Shown here: positions 34,686-44,144 of the stretch, in pieces | Layout: each line of letters begins with the position of its first letter | Numbering within the stretch: position 1 is the first letter of the stretch | NCBI RefSeq assembly: GCF_003952525.1 | Contig: NZ_CP034451.1 | Coordinates: forward strand, 992,001-1,056,000 | Origin: Mesorhizobium sp. M3A.F.Ca.ET.080.04.2.1 | GTDB lineage: Bacteria; Pseudomonadota; Alphaproteobacteria; Rhizobiales; Rhizobiaceae | Direction of reading: 5' to 3' | DNA: 64,000 nucleotides | The notes under the pieces: generated by a model | What the model was told of the DNA's origin: nothing | The model's database searches: none | Seen by the model: only the letters and a program-made list of their open reading frames with translations | Position numbers and translations under genes: made by a program

Positions 34686-35705
34686 CTAGATCCGCCTGCG
34701 CATCAGGAGCGTGACGACGAAGAAGGCGCCGAGCGAGCTGGTGATGATGCCGATCGGCAATTCCTGCGGCGGCAGCAGCGTGCGGGCGAGCAGATCGCTG
34801 GCCAGCAGCAGGATCGCGCCGAACAGCGCGCAGACTGCAATCAGCGGCCGATGCAGCGGACCAGCCAGCGGCCGGCCGAGATGCGGGATCATCAGCCCGA
34901 CGAAGCCGATGACACCGGCGACCGCGACGAGGATGGCAGTGGCCAAGGCGGCGACAAGGAACGTCGTCCGGCGCATGCGCGCCACCGGCACGCCGAGGCT
35001 TTCGGCAGCGCTTTCGCCGGCGAGGAAGGCGTCCAAGCGGCGGTGGTTCCAGAGGCCGTAGGCGAGGATGATTCCGGCGCCCAGCGCCGCCAGCCCGATA
35101 TTGTCCCAGCGGGCAAGCCCAAGCCCGCCCATGGTCCAGAACAGCACCGAATGGGCGGCGCGCTGGTCGCCGGCGAAGACGAGATAGTTGGTAAGCGCGG
35201 TGAACATGAAGGATACGGCGAGCCCGGCAAGGATCAGCCGCTCGGGGCCCTGCCCCCTCACCCGTGAGACCAGGAGCAGCACGATTGTCGCCGCCAATAT
35301 GCCGCCGGTGAACGCCGCCACCGGCAAGGTCCATATTCCAAACCTGTCGCCGAAGGCGGTGATGACCGAAACGGCGCCGGCAGCGGCGCCGGAGGAGAGG
35401 CCGAACAGGAACGGATCGGCTAGGTCGTTGCGGCTGACGGTCTGCAGCAGCGCACCGACGGCGCCAAGGCCGGCGCCGACCGCGATCGCCAGCAGGGTGC
35501 GCGGCAGCCTGAGGTCGACGACGATGCTGCCCACGGGTCCGGGAACGGCGGGGCCATCCAGCCCGGCGGTATGCGCCAGCGCGCCGAGGACCTCGCGCAA
35601 AGGTATCAATGTCGAGCCATAGGCGATCGACAGCAGGGCGAGCGCGACCAGGAGAGCCGCGCCCAGGGCTATCGACAAGACGAACGATCGGTGGTGTAGA
35701 TTCAC
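34686..35705 (-). CDS. btuC: FecCD-type ABC transporter permease, probably cobalamin importer BtuC
   Basis: Inner-membrane permease of the FecCD/BtuC family, 339 residues with ~10 helices. Signatures: RLPRTLLAIAVGAGLGAVGALLQTVSRNDLADPFLFGLSSGA near the N-terminus and GFVGLMIPHLGRPL in the ATPase-contact loop. It is the last gene of a three-gene ABC importer; the riboswitch upstream of the operon identifies the substrate as cobalamin rather than an iron chelate, which the protein family alone could not decide. It begins with GTG at 35705, 48 bases after the stop of the binding-protein gene. Confidence 0.88.
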   Translation of the reverse strand: MNLHHRSFVLSIALGAALLVALALLSIAYGSTLIPLREVLGALAHTAGLDGPAVPGPVGSIVVDLRLPRTLLAIAVGAGLGAVGALLQTVSRNDLADPFLFGLSSGAAAGAVSVITAFGDRFGIWTLPVAAFTGGILAATIVLLLVSRVRGQGPERLILAGLAVSFMFTALTNYLVFAGDQRAAHSVLFWTMGGLGLARWDNIGLAALGAGIILAYGLWNHRRLDAFLAGESAAESLGVPVARMRRTTFLVAALATAILVAVAGVIGFVGLMIPHLGRPLAGPLHRPLIAVCALFGAILLLASDLLARTLLPPQELPIGIITSSLGAFFVVTLLMRRRI

Positions 35706-35753
35706 GTCGTCAGGCGATCCGTCAACAATAACACTCCCAGCTCAGCTCAAGAC

Positions 35754-36701
35754 CTAAAACGCTTCCGGATGCATGGCCCTGGCGATCTTGCCGATCGCTT
35801 CGATATTGGCGGGACCGGGCGTCAGCTCGGCGTAGCGCAGTGCCACGAAGCGCTCGTTCTTGACGGCGTCGGTCTCTTTCATCGCTGGATGGGCCTTGAG
35901 GAAATCGAGCAGTTTCTTGTAGCCGCCGCCGTCCTGGTAATCGAGCAGGATGAGGAATTGCGGATTGCGCGAGGCGACCGTCTCCCAGTCGGTGTTGCCC
36001 CAGCTCGTCTCCATGTCGGCCATGATGTTCTCGCCGCCGGCGGCTGCGATCATGGCATTCGGGATGGCGAACCTGCCGGCGGTGAAAGGCTTGTCCTCGC
36101 CGGAATCATAGAGGAAGACGCGGGTGCCCTTGGCGTTGCCAATTTTCGCCGTGATGTCGGCGAGCTCGGCCTTCCAGCCAGCGACGAGCTTTTGAGCATC
36201 GGCCTCCTTGCCGAAGATCTTGCCCAGCTTCTCGACGTCGCCATAGAGCAGGTCCATCGAGGCGGCAGGTCGGTCCTTGTCGAGGTGGACGCAGCTTTCG
36301 GTCAGCACCAGCGTCTTGATGCCGTGCGGGGCGAGTGTGTCCGGCGTTACCTCGCCGCCCGGCTTCATGCCGTAGTACCAGCCGGCGAAGAAGAAATCGG
36401 GCTGCACGGCGATCAGATTCTCGAGCGTCGGATATTTCGGCGCGAGTTCCGGGATCGAGCCCTGCGCGGCCTTGAACTCCGGCCCGACCTTGTACCAGCC
36501 GGTGATGCCGGTGAGACCGACGATCGAGGACTGCAGCTTCAGCGCGAAGGCCATCTCGGCCATGTTGAGGTCGTGAATGACGGCACGCTTTGGCGGCGCC
36601 TCGAAGGTCAGCGGCTTGCCGCAGCTGTCGATGGTGACCGGAAAAGCGAAGGCCGGCGAGGCGGCGAGCAAAAAGGCAAACGACAGCGCGATGCGTTTCA
36701 A
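35754..36701 (-). CDS. btuF: ABC transporter substrate-binding protein, probably cobalamin-binding BtuF
   Basis: Periplasmic binding protein of the FecB/BtuF class (315 residues) with a signal peptide (LSFAFLLAASPAFA) and two lobes joined by a rigid helix. The N-lobe opens with RAVIHDLNMAEMAFAL, and Trp/Tyr-rich stretches (GWYYGMKPGG) may contact the ligand. It begins with TTG at 36701, preceded by AAGGAG at ten bases. Middle gene of the importer operon, 29 bases after the ATPase gene. The name rests on the operon's cobalamin riboswitch; sequence alone would allow an iron-siderophore binder. Confidence 0.82.
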   Translation of the reverse strand: MKRIALSFAFLLAASPAFAFPVTIDSCGKPLTFEAPPKRAVIHDLNMAEMAFALKLQSSIVGLTGITGWYKVGPEFKAAQGSIPELAPKYPTLENLIAVQPDFFFAGWYYGMKPGGEVTPDTLAPHGIKTLVLTESCVHLDKDRPAASMDLLYGDVEKLGKIFGKEADAQKLVAGWKAELADITAKIGNAKGTRVFLYDSGEDKPFTAGRFAIPNAMIAAAGGENIMADMETSWGNTDWETVASRNPQFLILLDYQDGGGYKKLLDFLKAHPAMKETDAVKNERFVALRYAELTPGPANIEAIGKIARAMHPEAF

Positions 36702-36730
36702 GGGACAGGTGCTCCTTTGTTTGGACAGGT

Positions 36731-37516
36731 TCAGGATGGCGAGGATGCGCCGTTGGCAAGGTCGAAGACGGTGAGCTCGCGGTCTTCTGTCGGATGCGGC
36801 AGACGCAGCACATCGATGCCGAAGACCTGGCGCACGAGCTGGGCGTCAAGCGCCTCGCGCGGCGGCGCCAGCGCATGCAGCCGGGCATTGTTCATCACCG
36901 CCACCGTGGTGGCGAAGGGCGCCACCAGCGACAGGTCGTGCAGCACGGCAACGACGGTCATGCCGAAGTCCGCGACAAGGTCGAGAAGGTCGCCGCGGGC
37001 GCGCGGATCGAGATGGTTGGTCGGTTCGTCGAGGAACAGGATTTTTGGCTCCTGCGCCATGGCACGGGCGAGTTGCGCACGTTCCCGTTCGCCACCGGAC
37101 AGCGAGCCGATCGTGCGGCAAAGCAGCGGCAAGAGTCCGGTCCGGCGCAGCGCATCCACGACGATATCGCGATCCTCGCGCTTGCGCCTGATGCCGATAT
37201 GCGGGACGCGGCCAAGCTCGACATAGTCGATGAGAGTAACCCGCGGATCAGGCTGGTCGGCCTGGCCGACGACGGCCATGCTGAGTGCACGCTCGCCCTG
37301 CGTGATCCTATCCAGCCGGCGTCCGGCCAGGCGCACCTCGCCGCTGGCCGGCCGCAGAGCACCACACAGCATGCGCAAGAGCGTGGTTTTGCCGGCACCG
37401 TTAGGCCCGACGATGGCCAGCCGTTCGCCCGGAGTGAGCGACAGGCTGACGCCATCGACCAGGAGCTTGCCGCCTGCCACGGCCGTCAGGCTGCGAGCTT
37501 CGAGAAGCTCAGTCAT
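36731..37516 (-). CDS. btuD: ABC transporter ATPase, probably cobalamin importer BtuD
   Basis: Cytoplasmic ATPase of the FecE/BtuD type, 261 residues. Walker A is GPNGAGKTT at 37-45, the ABC signature is SLSGGERERAQLARAMA, and Walker B is ILFLDEPTNHLD, all intact. GGGAGA lies upstream of the ATG at 37516. It is the first gene of the operon and is preceded by a ~200-base leader and the cobalamin riboswitch, so its expression should fall when adenosylcobalamin is plentiful. Confidence 0.9.
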   Translation of the reverse strand: MTELLEARSLTAVAGGKLLVDGVSLSLTPGERLAIVGPNGAGKTTLLRMLCGALRPASGEVRLAGRRLDRITQGERALSMAVVGQADQPDPRVTLIDYVELGRVPHIGIRRKREDRDIVVDALRRTGLLPLLCRTIGSLSGGERERAQLARAMAQEPKILFLDEPTNHLDPRARGDLLDLVADFGMTVVAVLHDLSLVAPFATTVAVMNNARLHALAPPREALDAQLVRQVFGIDVLRLPHPTEDRELTVFDLANGASSPS

Positions 37517-37714
37517 GGAGCTTCTCCCGAACGGCTTTTCGAATCAGGCCGGCTGATCCGAGCAAATAGCTTCGGCAGGGCGCGCACTCGTGGCGATCGA
37601 TGGAGCCGTCCAACATTCCGTCACTCTCCAAATGGCGACGGAAGGATGCTGGACGGCCGGCTGACAGACCGGCGCCGCGTCTCCTCCCGGCACACCCCGT
37701 CCGGTCAACTCGTG

Positions 37715-37878
37715 TCGATGGCAGGTCTCCTGGCTCGCGGGTCGCCGCGCCATCCGCCTTCCCAGCCTTGTCGGCCAGTGGTTTTCAGATGGAGCTCGCC
37801 GCTCACAGTTGCGGGGGCAGCCACGGCATCGACCCGAGGCGGATCTCACCGTGTTCCCTTTTCACCCTTCGCCTTGCG
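37715..37878 (-). ncRNA. Cobalamin riboswitch
   Basis: Read on the minus strand, the conserved blocks appear in the canonical order: GGGAACACGGTGAGATCCG, GCTGCCCCCGCAACTGTGAG, ACCACTGG, GGGAAGGCGG and finally AGCCAGGAGACCTGCC. Together they match the B12-box architecture of cobalamin riboswitches. It ends ~200 bases before btuD and should lower expression of the importer when the cofactor is abundant. No standard terminator was seen between it and btuD, so control may act on translation. Confidence 0.95.
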
Positions 37879-38151
37879 GCTCGGGACCATGACGCAGCCA
37901 TCCTAGGTCGCCCGCGCACGAGTCGCAACTGGCTTCCGTGCAATCTCGCCGGCTTGCGAAAATCCCGATTTCCGGCACTGCCTCAGCCAAACATCGGAAA
38001 AACTTCAGAAAGCGTTCGGGATTTCGCGGGCCCGAAAACGCAAAAAGATCGGGCTGGCGAAAGACCGGCCAAAACGCCGATCGCTCCCAGCCAACATTTT
38101 CCGGTCGCAGCATCCTCCCGGCGCGACCGCAACCTTGGTCACGGAGACAAC

Positions 38152-39291
38152 ATGATTGCCGCACTTTTCCATAACAGGCCGCTGAGGCGCCGCCTTGTCG
38201 CCGGCTCGATCGCCATCCTCGCCTGCGGCGCCGCCATGGTTTGGCACGGCGCACGCAGCGAGGCCTCGAACGCAAAGCCCGCCGCGCCGGAGATGAAACT
38301 GGTCAAGGCCATGGCGGTCGCCCCGACCCGCAGCGCCGACACCCGCACGGCCGTCGGTGAGATACGGCCGCGGCTCGAAAGCGACCTCGGCTTCCGCGTA
38401 TCCGGCAAGCTGCTCGAACGCATCGCCGAGATCGGCTCGACGGTGAAGAAGGGTGAGGTGCTCGCCCGCATCGAAGACCAGGATTATCGCAACCGGCTCG
38501 CCAGCGCCGAGGCCGATGTCGCGGCGGCGCAAGCCGTGCTCGTCGAAGCAAGCGCCGCCGAGGTCCGCATCGGCGCGCTGCTCGCCAAAGGGTTCACCAC
38601 GCGCGCCACTTACGACGCGACGCTGAAGAATTTGCGCTCGGCGCAGGCCAAGCTCAAATCGGCGAACATCGCCTTCGAGATGGCCAAGGACCAGGTCGCC
38701 TATACCGAACTGCATGCTGAATTCGACGGCATCGTCACCGCCACCGGTGCCGAGGCCGGACAGTCGGTCGCTGTCGGCCAGATGGTGGTGCGCGTTGCCG
38801 ATCCGAGCGGGCGCGACGCGGTGTTCTCGATCGCGGAAGCCGCCTTCGCCAACACGCCCGACACGAAGCGGCCACCGCAGGTCACTGTCTCGCTGCTCAG
38901 CAATCCGGCGATCACCGCGATCGGCACCGTCCGCGAGATCGCGCCGATGGCCGATGCCGCGACCCGCACTTTCCAGGTCAAGGTTTCGCTCGAGAACGCT
39001 CCGCAAGAAATGCGCTTCGGTGCCAGCGTTTCCGGCCGCGCCGAGGTGGCCGGCACGCCGGTCGTGGTGCTGCCGGGCAGCGCGCTGTTCGACAAGGACG
39101 GCAAGCCGGCCGTCTGGGTGGTCACCGCCGCGTCGGGGGTGGAACTGAGGCCCATCACCGTCGCTCGCTACGAGACCGATCGGGTCGTCGTCAGCGACGG
39201 GCTTGGCCAGGGCGATGTGGTCGTCACCGCCGGCGTAAACCGGCTGCGGGAACACGAAAAAGTTCGTATCGTTGAGGGAGAAGGACAATGA
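38152..39291 (+). CDS. RND efflux periplasmic adaptor subunit
   Basis: Membrane fusion protein of the AcrA/MdtA class, 379 residues, with an N-terminal signal or anchor (VAGSIAILACGAAMVWHGA). Lipoyl halves flank an alpha-hairpin (~105-170): ESDLGFRVSGKLLERIAEIG, then VKKGEVLARIEDQDY and later HAEFDGIVTATGAEAGQSV. GGAG precedes the ATG at 38152; the open frame extends into the riboswitch region on the other strand and is not used. Its stop overlaps the FAD monooxygenase start (ATGA). It should connect the RND pump at 41-44 kb to an outer-membrane channel encoded elsewhere. The 270 bases between it and the riboswitch hold the promoter region and no other gene. Confidence 0.92.
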   Translation: MIAALFHNRPLRRRLVAGSIAILACGAAMVWHGARSEASNAKPAAPEMKLVKAMAVAPTRSADTRTAVGEIRPRLESDLGFRVSGKLLERIAEIGSTVKKGEVLARIEDQDYRNRLASAEADVAAAQAVLVEASAAEVRIGALLAKGFTTRATYDATLKNLRSAQAKLKSANIAFEMAKDQVAYTELHAEFDGIVTATGAEAGQSVAVGQMVVRVADPSGRDAVFSIAEAAFANTPDTKRPPQVTVSLLSNPAITAIGTVREIAPMADAATRTFQVKVSLENAPQEMRFGASVSGRAEVAGTPVVVLPGSALFDKDGKPAVWVVTAASGVELRPITVARYETDRVVVSDGLGQGDVVVTAGVNRLREHEKVRIVEGEGQ

Positions 39292-40862
39292 CCATGTCCA
39301 AGACAAAGGTCCTCATCGCCGGCGCCGGCCCGACCGGGCTGACGCTCGCACTTTGGCTGACCAGGCTCGGCGTGCCGGTGCGCATCTTCGACAAGGCGGC
39401 GGCTCCCGGCGAAACGTCGCGGGCGCTGGCCGTCCAGGCGCGCACGCTGGAGTTCCATCGCCAGATCGGCATCGTCGAGGATGTCCTTGCCGAGGGCGTT
39501 AGACTGGAGCAGCTAACGATACACACGCCGTCCGGCGTCGCCGCGAGGCTGCCGCTCTCCGATTTCGGCCGCGGCATCAGTCCTTATTCCTTCGCCTTCG
39601 CGCTGCCGCAGCATATCCACGAGCGCGTGCTGATCACGCATCTGGAGCGTGCCGGCGTCGAGGTCGAGCGCGGCACGGAGCTCGTCGCCTTCCAGGACAA
39701 GGGCGAAGCGGTCATCGCGACCCTTTTGCGGAACGGCAAGACCGAGACCGTGAGCGCCGCCTATCTCGCCGGTTGCGACGGCTCCCGCAGTGCCGTGCGC
39801 CATGGGCTGAACATCGGCTTCCCCGGCGGCACGTACGAGCAGTCCTTCTACGTCGCCGACGTCAAAGGCAGCGGCGAGATCACCCGCAACGGCATGGACA
39901 CGACGATCAGCACCTATGGTTTCGCGATCGTCATGCCGGTCCGGCAGTCCGGCTCGGCGAGGCTGATCGGCATCGTGCCGAAGGCACATGAGGCCGACGA
40001 GACGATCACCTTCGAGGCGATCCGTGCAGACATCGAGCGCGACACCGGCGTCAAGGTCCATGAAGTCAACTGGTTCTCGACGTACCGCGTCCACCACCGG
40101 GTCGCGGAACGCTTCCGCGTCGGCCGCGTCTTCCTGGTCGGCGATGCCGGCCACATCCACAGCCCGGCCGGCGGCCAGGGCATGAACACCGGCATGGGCG
40201 ACGCGGTGAACCTCGCCTGGAAGCTCGCCGCGGTCGTGCAGGGGCGAGCCGATCCGCGCCTGCTCTACAGCTACGAGCCGGAACGCATCGCCTTTGCGAA
40301 GAAGCTGATCGAGAGCACCGATACCGCTTTCCGGTTCATCACCAGCCGCTCGCGGCTGATCGGGCTGTTCCGGCGCTATCTGATGCCGAAGTTCCTGAAC
40401 GCGCTGCTCCACACATCGTTCGGCTCGCGCGCCTTCTTCGGCTTGATCTCGCAGGCAGCGATCCAGTATCGCGCCGGGCCGATCAGCTCGGGCACGGCAG
40501 GCAAGGTGAGCGGCGGGGATCGCCTGCCTTATGTCGTCCACGGCAGCAGCGACAATTTCCAGCCGCTGCGGTCGCTGGATTGGCAGGTCCATGTCTATGG
40601 CGAGGTCAATGCCGAGTTCCGGGCGATGCTGGCATCGACCGGGATCCCGGTCCACGCGTTCGCATGGTCGGAGGCGGCCGGGAAAGCCGGCCTGCAGCGC
40701 GACGCCGCCTATCTGGTGCGGCCGGACGGCCATGTCGGACTCGCCTCGCCAGTTCAAGAAGCAGCCAGCTTCCAGCGCTATCTCGCCAGCCTCGCCATCA
40801 GGCCGCGGCTAGCCGAGCGGGCGCCCTACCGCGTGCCGGGTACGATGCACAGCCTGGCCTGA
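39288..40862 (+). CDS. FAD-dependent aromatic monooxygenase
   Basis: Flavoprotein hydroxylase of the PheA/TfdB group (524 residues). The N-terminal dinucleotide site is VLIAGAGPTGLTLAL, the middle carries AGCDGSRSAVRHGL (DG motif), and the second FAD motif is VFLVGDAGHIHSPAGGQGMNTGMGDAVNLAWKL. The C-terminal ~130 residues form the thioredoxin-like domain of this family. It uses NAD(P)H and oxygen to hydroxylate phenolics, polyketides or antibiotics. Its start overlaps the adaptor gene by four bases and it precedes the RND pump by 116 bases, which implies that it modifies a compound the pump handles. Substrate unknown. Confidence 0.88.
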   Translation: MTMSKTKVLIAGAGPTGLTLALWLTRLGVPVRIFDKAAAPGETSRALAVQARTLEFHRQIGIVEDVLAEGVRLEQLTIHTPSGVAARLPLSDFGRGISPYSFAFALPQHIHERVLITHLERAGVEVERGTELVAFQDKGEAVIATLLRNGKTETVSAAYLAGCDGSRSAVRHGLNIGFPGGTYEQSFYVADVKGSGEITRNGMDTTISTYGFAIVMPVRQSGSARLIGIVPKAHEADETITFEAIRADIERDTGVKVHEVNWFSTYRVHHRVAERFRVGRVFLVGDAGHIHSPAGGQGMNTGMGDAVNLAWKLAAVVQGRADPRLLYSYEPERIAFAKKLIESTDTAFRFITSRSRLIGLFRRYLMPKFLNALLHTSFGSRAFFGLISQAAIQYRAGPISSGTAGKVSGGDRLPYVVHGSSDNFQPLRSLDWQVHVYGEVNAEFRAMLASTGIPVHAFAWSEAAGKAGLQRDAAYLVRPDGHVGLASPVQEAASFQRYLASLAIRPRLAERAPYRVPGTMHSLA

Positions 40863-40978
40863 ACTTCCACGGCTCCCGCCCGAGGGCGGGTGCCGACCGA
40901 ACCCAACCGTCAGTTGTTTTCGCCAGCCGGCAGCCGCCGGCGGAACGCGCTTTTGTGCGCCTGAGAAGGAACCGCATC

Positions 40979-43900
40979 ATGACCAGCTTCAATCTTTCCG
41001 AATGGGCGCTGCGCCACCGGAGCTTCGTCGTCTATCTGATGATCGCGGCGGCGCTTGCCGGGCTCTACGCCTATGGCGGCCTCGGCCGCGAGGAGGACCC
41101 GCCTTTCACCATCAAGACCATGGTGGTGAAGACGATGTGGCCCGGCGCCACCACCAGCGACACGGTGGAGCAGATCACGGATCGCATCGAGAAGAAGCTC
41201 GAGGAGCTGCCCGACCTCGACTACGTCAAGAGCTATACCAAGCCTGGCGAGTCGGTCGTCTTCGTTAATTTGAAGGACACGGTCGCGGGCGACCAGGTGC
41301 AGCCGCTTTGGTACCAGGTGCGCAAGAAGCTCGACGACATCAAGCCGACCTTGCCGTCCGGCGTCCAGGGGCCGTTCTACAATGACGAGTTCGGCGACAC
41401 CTATTCGCTGATCTATGCGCTCACCTCCGACGGCCTCAGCCATCGCGAGCTGAAGGACCTGGCCAGCAGCCTGCGCGCCGGACTGCTCACCGTGAAGGAC
41501 GTCGCCAAGGTCGACCTGGTCGGCCAGCAGGACGAGAAGATCTATCTCGAATTCTCGACTCAGAAGGTGGCGGCGCTCGGCCTCGACGTCGGCACGCTGT
41601 CGCAGGCGCTGCAGGCGCAGAACGCGCTGACCCCGAGCGGCACGGTCGATGCCGGACCCGAGCGCATCGCCATCCGCGTTTCCGGCAGCTTCACCTCCGA
41701 GGAGAGCCTGAAGGCGATCAACTTCTACGCCAACGGCCACTATTTCCGGCTGGGCGACGTCGCCGAGGTCAAGCGCGCCTATTCCGACCCGCCGCAACCG
41801 ATGTTCCGCTTCAACGGCAAGCCGGCGGTCGGCATCGCCATTTCGATGACCTCGGGCGGCGACGCGCTGGCGCTGGGCGAGAACGTCAAGGAAAAGATGC
41901 ATGAGATGGAGGCCGAACTGCCGCTCGGCGCCGAACTCGGCCTGGTCGCCGACCAGTCGCATGTGGTCGAGGAATCCGTCGGCGAGTTCACCAAGAGCCT
42001 CGGCGAGGCGATCGCCATCGTGCTCGCCGTCTCGCTGCTGGCGCTTGGCTGGCGGCCCGGCGTCGTGGTGGCAGTCGCCATCCCGCTGGTGCTGGCGATC
42101 ACCTTTGTCACCATGGAGTATTTCGGCATCTCGCTGCAGCGCATCTCGCTCGGCGCGCTGATCATCGCGCTCGGCCTGCTGGTCGACGATGCCATGATCG
42201 CGGTCGAGATGATGATCTCGCGCATGGAGGAAGGCTACGACAAGATCTCGGCAGCCACCTACGCCTATACGTCCACCGCCTTCCCGATGCTCACCGGCAC
42301 GGTGGTGACGATCGCCGGCTTCGTGCCGGTCGGCTTCGCCAAGAGTGGCGCCGGGGAATACTGCTTCTCGCTGTTCGCCGTCGTTGCCATCGCGCTGGTC
42401 GTCTCCTGGGTGGTGGCGGTGCTGTTCACGCCGCTCACCGGCGTCTTCCTTCTGCCGGACCGCATCAAGGGCCATGGTGGCAGCCATCAGCCCTCGCGCA
42501 TTGCCCGCGGCTTCCAGGCGCTGCTCGAGACGGCGATGCGGGCGAAGTGGCTGGTGCTGTCGGCAACCGCCGGGCTGTTCGCGCTGTCGGTCGTGGCGAT
42601 GGGCTTTGTGGGGCAGGAGTTCTTCCCGAAGTCGGACCGGCCCGAGGTCATGGTCGACCTCACTTTGCCGCGTACCGCTTCGATCAAGTCGACGGATGCG
42701 GTTGTGGAGCGGGTCGAGAAGCTGCTTGCCACCGATCCCGACATCGACCACTGGAGCTTCTATGTCGGGCAAGGCGCGGTGCGCTTCTACCTGCCGCTCG
42801 ACGCACAGCTTGCCAACGACTTCTTCGCCCAGGCGGTCGTAGTGACCAAGGGCCACGCCGTGCGCCAGGCGGTCATCGACCGGCTGGAGAAGCAGTTGTC
42901 GACCGGCTTCGACGACGTCATGGCCCGCGTCACGCCGCTGGAGCTCGGCCCGCCTGTCGGCTGGCCGCTGAAGTTCCGCGTCTCGGGTCCGGACCCGGAC
43001 AAGACCAGGAGCCTGGCGCAGCAGTTCGCGCAGGTGCTGGGCAGCGATGCTTCGGTGCGCAACATCAACTACGACTGGAACGAGCCGGCCAAGGTCATCA
43101 AGGTCGAGGTCGACCAGGATAGGGCGCGGGCGCTGGGCATCTCCTCGCAGCAGCTGTCGGAGACGATCAACGCTGTGCTGTCGGGCTCGAAGATCACCCA
43201 GATGCGCGACGATACCTATCTCGTCGACATCGTCGCCCGCGCCGTCGAATCGGAGCGCGCCAGCATCGACACGCTGCGTGGCCTGACGATCAGCGCCTCG
43301 GGCGGACGCCGCGTGCCGCTCGAACAGGTGGCGAAGCTCAGCTATCAGACCGAGCCGCCGCTGATCTGGCGCCGTGGCCGCCTGCCGACCGTGACGGTGC
43401 AGGCCGACGTCGCGCCGGGCGAGAACGCCACCTCCGTGTCGCGGCGGCTGGAGAGCGCCATCACCGCCTTCAAGGCGGAGCTGCCGGCGCGCTACAGCGT
43501 CGAGCAGGGCGGCGTGATCGAGGACAGCGCCAAGGCGCAGGCCAGCATCTTCGTGGTCTTCCCGCTGATGCTGTTCATCATGGCGACGGTGCTGATGATC
43601 CAGCTGATGAGCTTCCAGCGCCTGGTGCTGGTGCTGCTCACCGCTCCGCTTGCGATCATCGGCGTCGCCGGCGCGCTGCTCTTGTCGGGCGCACCGATGG
43701 GCTTCGTCGCGATCCTCGGCGTGATGTCGCTGATCGGCATGGTGATCCGCAACTCGGTCATTCTGATCGCGCAGATCGACCAGCATATCGCCGCCGGCGA
43801 AGAGCCTTGGGCCGCGGTGATCAGCGCCACCACGCACCGGCTGCGGCCGATCCTGCTCACGGCCGCGGCCGCCATCCTGGGCATGATCCCGATCGCGCCG

Positions 43901-44077
43901 ACCGTGTTCTGGGGACCGATGGCCTATGCGGTGATGGGCGGCCTGATGGTGGCGACCGTGCTGACGCTGGTCTTCCTGCCGACGCTCTACGTCACCTGGT
44001 TCCGCATCAAGGCGCCAGAGACCAACAAGACCACCGGCCGGGTGACGACCGCCGAGCCGCAGCCGCTGGCCGCCTGA
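40979..44077 (+). CDS. RND-family efflux transporter permease
   Basis: Proton-driven inner-membrane pump, 1032 residues, of the AcrB/MdtB-like group. It has 12 helices with two large periplasmic loops; helix 4 carries the proton-relay pair in GLLVDDAMIAVEM, and helix 10-12 has GFVAILGVMSLIGMVIRNSVILI. The N-terminal FNLSEWALRHRSFVVYLM is typical of the hydrophobe/amphiphile exporters. AGAAGGA precedes the ATG at 40979. A small CCCGCCC/GGGCGGG palindrome lies in the 116-base gap after the monooxygenase gene. No outer-membrane channel gene is linked. Confidence 0.95.
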   Translation: MTSFNLSEWALRHRSFVVYLMIAAALAGLYAYGGLGREEDPPFTIKTMVVKTMWPGATTSDTVEQITDRIEKKLEELPDLDYVKSYTKPGESVVFVNLKDTVAGDQVQPLWYQVRKKLDDIKPTLPSGVQGPFYNDEFGDTYSLIYALTSDGLSHRELKDLASSLRAGLLTVKDVAKVDLVGQQDEKIYLEFSTQKVAALGLDVGTLSQALQAQNALTPSGTVDAGPERIAIRVSGSFTSEESLKAINFYANGHYFRLGDVAEVKRAYSDPPQPMFRFNGKPAVGIAISMTSGGDALALGENVKEKMHEMEAELPLGAELGLVADQSHVVEESVGEFTKSLGEAIAIVLAVSLLALGWRPGVVVAVAIPLVLAITFVTMEYFGISLQRISLGALIIALGLLVDDAMIAVEMMISRMEEGYDKISAATYAYTSTAFPMLTGTVVTIAGFVPVGFAKSGAGEYCFSLFAVVAIALVVSWVVAVLFTPLTGVFLLPDRIKGHGGSHQPSRIARGFQALLETAMRAKWLVLSATAGLFALSVVAMGFVGQEFFPKSDRPEVMVDLTLPRTASIKSTDAVVERVEKLLATDPDIDHWSFYVGQGAVRFYLPLDAQLANDFFAQAVVVTKGHAVRQAVIDRLEKQLSTGFDDVMARVTPLELGPPVGWPLKFRVSGPDPDKTRSLAQQFAQVLGSDASVRNINYDWNEPAKVIKVEVDQDRARALGISSQQLSETINAVLSGSKITQMRDDTYLVDIVARAVESERASIDTLRGLTISASGGRRVPLEQVAKLSYQTEPPLIWRRGRLPTVTVQADVAPGENATSVSRRLESAITAFKAELPARYSVEQGGVIEDSAKAQASIFVVFPLMLFIMATVLMIQLMSFQRLVLVLLTAPLAIIGVAGALLLSGAPMGFVAILGVMSLIGMVIRNSVILIAQIDQHIAAGEEPWAAVISATTHRLRPILLTAAAAILGMIPIAPTVFWGPMAYAVMGGLMVATVLTLVFLPTLYVTWFRIKAPETNKTTGRVTTAEPQPLAA

Positions 44078-44094
44078 ACGGCACATCCTCCCAA

Positions 44095-44118
44095 GCCACG
44101 GCGGAAAGCCGCCGTGGC
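44095..44118 (+). other. Hairpin between RND pump and downstream genes
   Basis: GCCACGGCGG (44095-44104) and CCGCCGTGGC (44109-44118) form a perfect 10-bp stem with a four-base AAAG loop, 18 bases after the pump's stop codon. No T-run follows, so it may stabilise the 3' end of the long upstream message or reduce read-through into the two small downstream genes. Confidence 0.6.
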
Positions 44119-44144
44119 AGCCAATCAAACGGAAAGGAACGACC

